From Mnemiopsis leidyi (lineage: Eukaryota; Ctenophora; Tentaculata; Lobata; Bolinopsidae), in the NCBI GenBank assembly GCA_000226015.1, contig JH154116.1:43444-107443 (forward strand): a stretch of 64,000 nt of DNA, read 5' to 3'. The position numbers and the translations under genes were made by a program. The first letter of the stretch is position 1; the number at the start of each line of letters is the position of its first letter. The notes under the pieces were generated by a model. That model was not told the DNA's origin. It ran no database searches and was given only the letters and a program-made list of their open reading frames with translations. Shown here piece by piece: positions 1-11,800 of this stretch.

Positions 1-266
1 GCTTAGCTTATCGCTGATTTCTGATCTATGCTGGGTTTTGCTATGAATCGTCGTTTGGAGCGGATCTGGGAGGAAGATTTCTCCAGGAGATATCAGTACA
101 ACCTTGAAGTTTGAATTTTGCAGTTCAGAAGTACGCTAAAATGAATCTCATGATTACAAGCTCATTCTTTGAGAACTTAAAGTTTTTCCCTCTAAATACA
201 TTTTATTATCATTGCTGCTTTTCTGCTTTTTATGGAATTCATTAACGAATTTAAAACATGTTACAG
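1..266. other. Unassigned sequence upstream of first visible ferlin A exon
   Basis: No exon could be assigned. By comparison with ferlin B, the end of C2E should lie upstream of the linker exon at 267, but neither strand here shows a C2E-like segment. The stretch ends in a normal 3' splice site (acag before 267), so at least its right end is intron. The upstream exons of ferlin A are presumably left of the window. Confidence 0.5.
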
Positions 267-2871
267 CCCTCAATAGCTCCTTCTGAAGCTGATAAAGGAG
301 CGATACTTGACCTCTTTGACGGAGGCTCTATATCTCTGAATATAGAGGTCGACTTGGGGAGTGAGGTTGCTATCCCTATTGATGGTTAGTTGTCAGTTAA
401 GTTTACATAGAAATATAGTTTCCCATATGAATTAGTCATATTGACTCTGTTAGCCTTATAATCAATAATATGTATTAATGTAAGGGGATATCATCAATCG
501 AAGTGCTCTTTGTTTGATATGGTATTGTTTAGAAAAACAGCAAGAAAAAGAAAAGAAAAAGAATGAAAAGCAACAGTTGCGAATATTCGAAGGGGGAAAT
601 AAAAAATCTAAAAAACGTATGACCAAAGAGCTTTAAAAAAGCCATTCCACATTCCATATTTGAAATAAAGCAGCAGCAACTAGCAAGCACAAAACCACAG
701 TTTTTACATACAATAGCACGTTTATTAAATCTCCCCCCTTCAGTACCGCCAAGCGAGCAAGGAGCAGACGGAGCACTCATTTTCTCAAACCTTTCTATTG
801 CAACGGCAGATCGGACACCAGCTCCATCTGTAGTCCCATCCGGCCACACTCCCTCTGTTCACACCACCCCATCAGTTTTCATCCACGATCCCTCCAAGAC
901 TAAAACTCTATCAAGCCATCCACCTTCAGTTGCCCCCTCAGATCAACTAGCAGCCACCCCGGCAGATCCCTCTATACAAACAGACTCAGCTCCCCCTGCC
1001 AATCGGTCGACTCCTCCTTCACTTCAGTTGATAGCTCCATCTCTAAAAACTGCTGCGTCCATACCAACAGGATTTTCTAGCAAAGAAGACCCGACCGCTA
1101 TAGTCGATCCGTCAGTTCATGTCGATCCTTCAGTGAAAGTAGACCCTTCGGTTAAAGCTGATCCCTCTGTTAAGGCTGAACCTTCAGTTCAATCGTATCC
1201 TTTAGTGGGGAATATTCCATCTGTTACAACGAAAGATCCTGATATGGTCTCCAACAATATGTCAAAAGATCCGAGTTACACGGACATTACTATTGAAATT
1301 CCGCAAGGAGTGATAGACGCCTCACAGACTGGGGAGCCAGTGGACCCGAAAATTCAGAAACGATTGGAAAAGGACCTGAAGAGACAGGAGAGAGCTGCTA
1401 AGAAAGACGCAAAACTTAGGAAGAAGAAACAGATGATTGAAAAGAAAGACAAAGAAAATGCAATGAAAAAAGTAGAGAAGGAAAGACAGAAAAAAGCAAA
1501 AGAACAATCCAAAGCAAAGTACAAAGCAGAAAAGGAAGCCAAGAAGAAAGCCCTGAAGGATGCCGAGGATGATAGTGACTCCGAAGTGTTTGTTCCAGAA
1601 ACCCCTGATAAGAAGCACACAGACGACCCGCTGTCTCCAAACAACACTCTCCCCCAGGGTGGGTCTGGCATGTTGGGCAAGTTGTATGGTAAGTTTTATC
1701 GCTGGATCTTCTTGCTCGGCTTACTGCTTAGTGCATAGTCAGATTATTGTAGATAGACTTGTTTGTTAAACTGTGGGATTCTAAAACTTCTTCTGCTTAA
1801 GATTACGGTACCTATAGAATGTCAGGTTATGGAATGCTTAGATGTTTATGGATGGCGGTTTTGGCTTTTATAGTTTGCATTCATTTCTCTCTAGTTTAAT
1901 TTTAGTTCTCTTCAACACACAAACGTCCTTGTTATATAATTAGAATTATAACGATCCAATGGGAAGTCTAATAAAAGCTGCGGCAATCATGGACTGTGTG
2001 ATGCAATTCATCCGACTAAAATCAATAACTAGTCACTTGTTTTATCGATTTGTACAGAACCGCAACTTGACTTTAATTCCGTTATTGGTTATGCTGATCA
2101 TACAACCTGATTAATCCTTGAAGTTGATGCTGTGATTCTCAACCATCAAACGAATTATTATAGTTGGGGAATTTTTAATCATTGATAAATTTTTCGAGTA
2201 ATGGTAACTTACTTTTCCAGACATCAGAATCTGAGAACAAAGCTGATCAACTTATAAGTTTTAACTTGACTTATCATGCCTTTCTTAAAGCCCATTTAAC
2301 ATACAATTACCGCGGTTCCATTAGCAACACGCCTGTAATCAAGCCTTTAGTAAGAAATTCTGTCATGAAATCAAGTAACAATTAGCACCATATCATTCAA
2401 ATATTTTCTGTAAATTCGAGATTCAAACTTACAAAGCAATCGATCATCCAAAGCTGATATTTTAGATTCAAGTTTTTTTGTGCCATATTGATTCTATGAA
2501 TCTTTGCGATTGAAATCACTATGACAATCTTAAGCATCGAACATTCGCCTTATAAGTTGCTTTCTCAACTGAACTTAACTGAACCTTCTTATAGCATCCA
2601 TTAATCTTCTAATAAACTTCCTTCCCCGAAATTAACACCTTTAAATCATTGATCTCTTCTCCTCCTGAATTGGACAGATACTTCTTTTCCCTGAAAGCTT
2701 GATCAGCCTGTTCTCGCATGGCACGCAGCTAATACTCCGCTAGGTAGCACCCCGCTTCGCTCAATTAATGGTGGCATTCTAGGATCTGATGCTGGGGGTT
2801 CCAAAGCTCCTGCCGAGACAAAGAGTAGCATTTCTAAACTATCGAGAAAGGAAACCCGCAAACTTAAGATG
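267..2871 (+). CDS. Ferlin A linker exons (267-384, 744-1688, 2729-2871) with PSV repeats and Lys/Glu coil
   Basis: Three exons joined in frame (phases 1 and 1) encode the low-complexity linker ahead of C2F. The 945-nt middle exon is far larger than any other ferlin A exon seen. It begins with a Pro/Ser/Thr-rich stretch, then about five copies of a hexapeptide of the type [12 protein letters not shown] (about 1105-1200). A highly charged Lys/Glu/Arg stretch follows (about 1345-1570) that should form a long single helix or coiled coil, then an acidic DDSDSE patch. The third exon is Ser/Gly/Lys-rich. Vertebrate otoferlin also has a Lys-rich segment near its DWWSKY motif, but this insert is much longer. 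The role is unknown; a spacer between the distal and proximal C2 domains is an inference. Confidence 0.75.
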
Positions 2872-5800
2872 GTTAGTTTTCATTGATATTCGACTACTAT
2901 TTCGGAATATACATGAACATCTGATTTCAAAAACTGATAGTGATATCTTCTTCATCAAGAATGATGGATGTTTGGAATTGAACTAGTCTGAAATTTACAT
3001 TCTCCTATGATATACTTACTTAGTAAATTTCTCCATGCTGTGCAATGAAGTGTGACGATCCAAGAATAAACAACCGTGTAAAACAACACCGACTTAACTA
3101 AACCGGTAAACTCGCAGGAAGACGAGAACAAGACTAAATAGCCGTGTAAAAGAACACCGAATTAACTAAACCGGTAAACTCGCAGGAAGACGAGAACAAG
3201 AATAAATAGCCGTGTAAAAGAACACCGAATTAACCGGTAAACTCGCAGGAAGACGAGAACAAGAATAAATAGCCGTGTAAAAGAACACCGAATTAACCGG
3301 TAAACTCGCAGGAAGACGAGAACAAGACTAAATAGCCGTGTAAAAGAACACTAACCGGTAAACTCGCAGGAAGACGAGAACAAGACTAAATTAACCGGTA
3401 AACTCGCAGGAAGACGAGAACAAGACTAAACTAACCGGTAAACTCGCAGGAAGACGAGAACAAGCCACACCCGGACGATGTGCTGGTGTCGGACTGGTGG
3501 AGCAAGTACTACCACGCTCTGGGCAAGGACGAGCGTCTAACCAGGGTCTTCAAGCAACGTAACCTCCCTACACTGACGGTCAGTGTACTTCCAGTTCCAT
3601 GTTTAGTTAACAATGTTAACATCTTGCATTCCTGGCAACCAGCAATCAAGTATATTCATTCTATCTACTCTGAAGTTAAGACATTCTCTGTCCTTAAGAA
3701 CGGCTTGTGTTTGAAACTATATTTATAATATTTATAAAAATATTTATGATAATATTTATAATAATATTTATAGTAATATTTATAATAATATATATTATAT
3801 ATGATAATATAATAATATAATAATATATATATATATATATTCTAATCATTCAGTGAAACAGTCAGACGCAAAATATCACATTATATATTATATATTATAT
3901 AATAATATAATTAATATATTATATATTAATATAATTAATATATATTATATATTAATATAATCAATATATATATTATATATTATATATTAATATAATTAAT
4001 ATATATTATATATATATATATTATTATATATATATTATATAAACTTATATTCGATTCAGATGTACGAGTACGAGCTGGAAAAAGAGTTTGACGAGTTCAG
4101 AGACCTGATGGAGGTGATTAAACTGCAGAGGCCCGACAACGAGCTGCCAAGTGACTTCGAGATAGACAGCGATGACGAGGATGGTCATGTTGGACTATTT
4201 AAGGTAGGTGATAAAGTAGATGGTGTACTGACTAAGTAGCACGAGTAAGGTATTACAAATATCATGGATCTAAAGAGAGGGCGTATGCTATCAATTGCTA
4301 TCTGCAATCTGGCTTAACCTAGCTCCTAATCTTTTTAAGAGAACATATCAAACTATTCCTACCTGCACAGGTTTTGCACAGACAAAACGTACAAACGGTT
4401 GTTTTCTAACGTTAGCAAACCTTGTCAGGGATCTTTCAGAATTTACGAAATTACGGAAGAAGAGCACAAGAAGGCAGAAAAGGATCCTCCGGCACTTCTC
4501 TTTAGAAATCTTCCCAGCAACGATGTTGAGAAAGTTATCGTCAGACTCTACGTCATCGCTGTGCGTTAAGTTTCGCATGTATAAATATCGGCCTCAGCTG
4601 GATTATTAGGACATTATCGGGCATCGACCATAAACTTTGCTTGTTAAAATTCTCGTAGCTTTATTTTACCGTTACGGTCTAAACTTTTCATTCACTATTC
4701 TGTGAAACATTTCCAAAACTAAAAACTTATTTCACCGGAAACTTGTATCCAACGTTTTTGACTGACCTATATAGCTCCTCAATTGAACAATTTAAGTTTA
4801 ATGCTTGTTCAAATAAAGTTTAACAAGTCATCTTCTCATCAGGGCATGAACTTGACTCCACTTGATCTGGGGGGAAGTGTTGACCCTTACTTGTATGTGA
4901 CCTGCGGCAAGGAAACAAAGAGCGATAAGGCTAATTACTTGACTCGTCAGATCAACCCTGAGTTTGGGAAGTAAGTTTACTGTTTTTATGCTTTGATGTC
5001 ACTAATCTCTGTAGAAATTGTACTGAAAAAAGTGAAGAAAAAATTGATATTGATACAGCCCCAATGTTAACGTCTTATCTAGCCAAAATGTGACCTCAGT
5101 TCTTTGCAGGATGTTTGAGTTCAACGCTCAGTTACCCCGAGACAGCCTTTTGGAAATCACGGTATACGACCATGACTTAATTGGTTCGGATGACGTTGTT
5201 GGCTCTACTGTCATAGACTTGGAGGATCGCTTTTTAACGTGGAAACACGCATCTTGTGGGGTCTCCAAACAGTACATAGTGTAAGTCATTTTTCCAGTTT
5301 CTATAGTCCTCAAGTCATTATTGTGTTTAGATATTTGATTTTTACATTGATTGCTTATACTTGCTCATGAGATATAAGTAGGCGCTGTCATTTTTTTGAT
5401 AAATGGGCAATTTTGTCCGGTGTCGATGCAACAATATGACAGCATTATGACAACATTAAGACAGCAATTTGACAAATTATGACAAGATCAAGACCACATT
5501 ATGGCAACATTATGGCAACAAACAACAATAAGACAACAAATCATAAAACAACATTATGATAACATTAAGACAACAATTATGCTTTAATATCGTTATAGAC
5601 TGATATTATCAGTGATAAAGAAAACAAAGATTTCTGGAGAGATAGTGTAAAGCCTATTGGACTTCTGAAGAAGATTTGCGTGCTACGGGGATGGCCGCAA
5701 CCAACATTCAAAGGGAAAGGGTCCACTCTGAGATGTTACGTCAACGGGAGTGAATACAAGATCAAGTATTTTGGTAAGTTTAAAACAAAAGCTTTACTTA

Positions 5801-8800
5801 AAGTTTCAAAGTGTTCATTTCCTATCATATAACTGTTTACTGAACAGATAGGACAACCTTATCCTGTGTGAGACAGTCTAAAGGCTCGCTTCTTGAAAAT
5901 TTCAAGAGAATTTTCACTTTTGTTTCAGAACCACCCGAGACTGAACTTAAAGAATCCATGCCATCTCATTCTCTTATGTCCAGATTTTATTCCTTGAGCT
6001 CTTTATCATTCAAATCCCAAAAATCGGACGATACCAAATCTGGTAAAATAATTGTGGGGACCAATATGCTGAAATTGTGGGGACCAATAAAACTAAAATT
6101 GTGTTGACTATGGTAGATCGTATATAACAATTTAAAACGATCAAAAGGCTTTGGGCAATTGCAGCACATTTTCACTGGTTTTTCGCTGGAACATTTTTTG
6201 GTCATGTTCCTGTTCTTTTAGCTTTCGCTACAAAAAGTTGGGCTGTTTGTTGTTCAAGAGTATCACAGGTCTACAACATGCATTTTATATGTGGATAAAG
6301 CACTTTTGTCACCTATCTTTTCTGTGTGTTTGATTAAATCAGGGACAATTATATCACTTAACGTACAAATCATAATTATTATTCATTTCAGTGGCGCTCT
6401 TTTAAGGATAAGATAAATAAGATGATGTATATGATATATTTGAGTCATGCATTTCACGTTCCTATCCAAAAAAAAACCTTACAATGACATTATTAAGTTA
6501 TTACTTATTACAACTACTGCAGCACATATGTTAATATGAAACCTCTTCCCACTTCAGAGTCAAGCCGGACGAAAAAGAGTCCTGAGGACAAGATGTTCGG
6601 TTCTGATGAACACCGTCTAGCTCTGTACGTTTTGCACGAGCTCGGTGTAGTTCCCGAACATTTCGAGACGAGAACCTTGTTCAATAAAGACTGTCCAGGA
6701 ATACCTCAGGTATTGTTATTTTGGACTTTTTATCAGTGTTCATGTCATACTTATATTATTTTTTAATCAAGTTAAAGAAACCTCTTTGAAAACTGGGTTT
6801 TTGGGTTAGTATACACTATACATACTATATATACTTTCACTATATATATATACTTTCAGGGCAAACTTCATCTCTGGGTAGACATATTCCCTTGGGACAG
6901 AAACCCTCCTCCACCCATCAACATTGCCCCTCGAGAATCTCAGAAGATGGTTCTCAGGTTAACAAACTTTAATACGCTTCTCTCTAACTTTAAGCCATTA
7001 GTCATTACATTGTTGTCAGTTTTCATCTTCTGATCAGAAGATTTCGGGGACAGTGGGCACTAAAACTATGTTACATGCCTATGTAGAATACACTATATAG
7101 CTGTATCATTTGTTCGAACCAGAATCCAACAGAGCGATACATAACTGTTGTCGTGCTAACTCCACACTGTGCTGTTCAGGGTGATTGTATGGAACACCAT
7201 TGATGTCATCCTGTCGGATGAGAACTTTATGGGTGAAAGGATGAGCGACATTTATCTGAAGATGTAAGAATTATCTTTATAAGAAATGTTTTATTTTACT
7301 GATCCTAGATACAGAATCTATACTAGTATTTATTTGTATTCAAAGGAAAGGAAATAAAACGATTCTGATTGGTTGAGAAGGTTTCCTTAACATTCCCTTA
7401 AATTCTCACAAACTTGCAGCCACCTCGAGGGAATGAAAAAAGACCGCCAAGAAACTGACATTCATTTCCGTTCGCTGACGGGAGAAGGTAACTTTAACTG
7501 GAGAATGGTGTATGAGTTCGACTACCTGCTTGCGGAACAGAAACTCGTCACATACCAGAGGGTCAGTAAGAACGAACTCAATTTCGTTAGTTGTCCGTCT
7601 TTTAGCGCGTTTTGACTTATTTCAGTGTGAAACCTGTCAACATTTGAAAACGAACTATTTATCATCTACAGAAAAGCATTTTTCAACTGGAGAAAGAAAT
7701 GATTAAAGAAGACTTTAACTTACACATAGAAGTATACGATTATGATATATTTTCCTCGGATGACTTGTTGGGTTAGTCGAAAAAATGAATGTCTGCTGAG
7801 CTGTGCCGAATTCCATTTCCCAAAAGAGGTGTACCTTATGGGTATCTGTATTTGTAGTTAGATCGTGAGATTGAGGGATGGCTCGATCAAGACCATGACT
7901 CATGACGCACGATCTGTAGGTAGAGATCAAGAACCTATTGCTAGATCAATTCATTTATCTTCCTATAAAGTAAACACAATTGTCAATCGAAATGCTTCTC
8001 TTGTTTAAGGTGCATGCTTAAAAAACGGAAATAGTTGAGCATATAGCTCTTGCCTATATCAGAACCGCCTTATTTTGTATGTTTACCATTTAAATTCTAG
8101 AAGTTGACTAATTTTTTGCTTGTATAATTGTATAATGATATTTTTGCGCTATTTGCTGATGCATGTTCTTATGTTGGGAATATCTCTCTGTGGCAGGACC
8201 ATTTTTACGAGATAGAAGCTCATTACGAAAAGCATGATCCTATACTGAACGTGGAAATTTACGATTATGATATTCTTAGTTCTGATGATTTAATTGGTGA
8301 GGCTGTTCGCAAAAAGTCTTTTTACCTGCACTATTCGAAGCCTTTAAAATTAATTGGGGTGAGCTGAAAAATTTCGTGAGTTCTATCATTATCATTCAAC
8401 AGCTGCCAAACGAGTTATGTTCATGTTTGCATGTTTAATTGGCAACATAAGCTAATAATGATAATAGAACAAAGCCGTCTCAAAGCCGCCTATCGGGCCA
8501 CTTTAATCGCCCCGCAATTCTAGCAACTACCTCGCACTACAGCAATTTTCATTATGCCGACAGCATGATTGTCATAACTTTTCGAACGCTGTGTCAAAAC
8601 TTCATCTGGTTAACCATAATAATCTTGTAGGCTGGACGGAATTTAGTCTTGTGGCTATGCCTCCACCGACGAAAACGGCAAAAGAGTGCACGTTAAAAGT
8701 TTACCAAGCACCGGATGATGAACGGATATCTATAATCGACAAGAAAAAGATTAAAGGCTTTTGGCCAGTTTATGACGATAGTTTGGGAGAAAAAGAATTG

Positions 8801-11800
8801 ACGGTAAAACATATTTATTACGTTCTAACACATTAAAAACAACTTTAAGTCAAATTGTTTAGTGATGGCCCTTGTGGGAGAAGATTTTGAGTTGTTCATG
8901 TTTTTTTATAAGATTTTAAAACTAATTTTGTGAAACTTCTAATTCAATAAAAGTTTATTTTGCACTTCAGGGTAAAGTGGAGTTGGAGATAGAAATCCTA
9001 ACTGCAGAGGAAGCCGCGGAAAAGCCCGCAGGTCTAGGACAATCAGAACCCAACGAGAACCCCTTCCTCGAAAAACCAAAGTATGCATCTCTTATAATTT
9101 ATCGGCAATATAGATCTACGGCTAAGTAGCGCAGTTATAGTTAGGGCGCCAGTTTCGTAATCGAAAGATTGCGAGTTCAAATCCCGCAGGCAGCTACTTG
9201 GTCATTAGGTGGGGGTCGTTGACGTTCTCCTAAGGATCCCGTCGGATCTATGCAGCCTCTTGGTTCACCCACTCTCCCAGCCGAATGCTCGAGAAAACGT
9301 GTGTGAGGGTGGGAATTGTAAACATTTAGCTACAACATTTGACTGTACAGGAATTTAAAGCACCCTATTACCCTAATGGGCATCAATTGATCGAATTATT
9401 TTCGTTCTAAGAGGACGTTTTTTTAGGAAATCACAAAAAGAACATTCTTCAGGGAATTTAACAATTTTTGGAAATTCATATTGTGTGAACAAAACTTGGT
9501 CGTTTCTCATTGAATCGTGCTGAAAATTTTCACGAATCTTATTGATACCTTCGTAATTCACTTATTCGTTAAGCAGCTGCAAAAATTTTTAGAAAAACTG
9601 ATGAAAGTTGACTTCATGGCATCCGTCCAAAGTTGCCAAGTCCCAAAATTTTATTTTTTCATGTTCACTAACTATGAAAACTTGCACACAATACTGTGAA
9701 ATGTCAACCACCTTGAAACTTTGCACACAGGTAAAGGACAGCGATAGAAAAATGTTGATGTTATGTATAGTCTGTTTCCAAGGAAAGATTTATGGAGGAA
9801 AGATTTAAGGAGGAAAGATTTATGGACACTTCAAATAAAAGTAGCAATTTTTCTGCCAAATTTAAATTTGAGGACAAACAATTGTTAGAGCCGCCCTTGA
9901 GTTATCAAAATGCCAGATGTAAGGTCACGTTTCACCAAAATACTTTATCTGATCCGGGTGTATTACTGTATTGGTTTTGGGCTTAAAACCGGATATAATT
10001 AGATACAGTTTTCATATACCACATTTTGTCACTCTTGGACAACTGTTGTTCTTTAGCACATACTTCTTCCATTTTTGACTATTTTTGACCTCGGCCAATG
10101 TATTTTTAGGTCGAAATTAGCTATAGAGTCTCTTTCACAGCAATACTTATACAAAGATTAAAATTTTCAAGAACTACTCATTAGCCACACAAATAATTAT
10201 CACACTTTCTTAGACTGCTTTTAAGCATAGAATTTAGATATACTGAAACACAAGGATATATCTTGTGGATGAGAAAAGTAAATATACAATATTTGACGAT
10301 GGGGTCAAGGAAGCAAGTTTTGTGCCCCGCCTCGGCTAAAGCTGTGAATGTCCTTGCTGTACGGCATGTTAAAAAAGGAACTGAATCAGCTGGGTTCCGT
10401 CCAGGCTCAATTCTTTACACTCATGTCTATATGTTCGTATAATACATCCTCTTGATCCAATAACCAAGAAAACTGTTTGAAATTCTCAGAAAGGGTATTA
10501 CAAAGAAAAATGTAAATAAATCACAAAAATGTTGTTATGGTCTACTTGCAAAAGTATTCGATTTACAGCCCAAAACCAATACATTCGGGTCAAATAAAGT
10601 ATGTTTGTGAAAAGTGACCTTACATCTGGTATTCAGAAAACTTAAGGGTGGATCTAACAAATTTTTGTCTTCAAGTTGAAATTTGGCAGAAAAATTGCCA
10701 CTTTTATTTCAAGTGTCCATAAATATTTTCCCTTTCCTTGTAAACGAACTTGGCATAGCATCAAAATTTTTCTATCGCTGCCATCTACCAGTGTGCAAAG
10801 TTTCAAGGTTTTACAGTAGCGTGTGCAAGTTTTCAAAGTTAGTAAACATAGAAAATGAAATTTTGGGACTCATCAACTTGGGACGGGTGCAATGAAGTCT
10901 ACTTTCATTAGTTTTTCTTCGAATTTTTGTAGCTGCTTAACGATGGTAAAATTTGTGCAAATTTTCAGCATGATTCTATGAGAAATGGCCAGGTTTTGTA
11001 TATGCAATCTGAATTTTCAGAATATGTTTAATTCTTTGAAAATTTTTCTTTCCTTAGCGATTTCCTTTAATTTCCTGTACAGTCAAATCAAATAAAACTG
11101 CCACAAACTTGAAAGGCTCGTTACCGTGATTGGTGCCACATGCATAGCCTGACATATCTACCTACTTATCCACACCTGTGTGGATCTGTAGCAGCATAAG
11201 TTTCGGGCGTTGTCTTCTACAGGCTACCCCGAAATTAGAAGCTTGCTAACTAACTAACTATGTAGACTAAGAAGAACGACAGCCGACAGGATGTAGAAAA
11301 ATTTCACGTTTTGTGGAAAGTTATATTTTTCCATGGAACAATTCTACATTTTCTATAAAGCTCCTCGTTCCTAACTTATGTAAAAATGCAATTGTTGTTC
11401 TGATTTCGACTCTGTTAAATGGTGCCTATTAATATCAGTTACCTTGAGCAGTTAACTCATAAGATCGGTATTCGGCATACAATGTTATCGAAGTTTCTTT
11501 AATGATTCAAATTGATGCAAGTACTAACTGAATCATGTTTCAGCCGACCAAATACGTCGTTCAGTTGGTTTTTAAACCCTCTCATTGTATTCAAAATTTT
11601 GATATGGGACAAGTACAAGTGGTACATCATTGGAGCCTTCCTCATACTGCTTTTGATAGCATTTATAGGACTTCTTATCTACACATCACCGGTAAGCTAA
11701 TGAAATGTTGAGTGTTACATCTTTTAATAGATTTTTGTGGTAAAGACGGGTGCGTGATATTTAAGACCTCCAAATCGGCTAATCAAGTTCAGTTTTGAAG

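Noticed and set aside
7715-7930. Minus-strand ORF over the first alternative C2G exon
   Set aside because: Antisense shadow; the plus strand carries a conserved ferlin exon with splice sites.
9120-9200. Functional tRNA gene
   Set aside because: The acceptor stem does not pair in register with the D-arm and T-arm, and the head is followed by a SINE-type tail.
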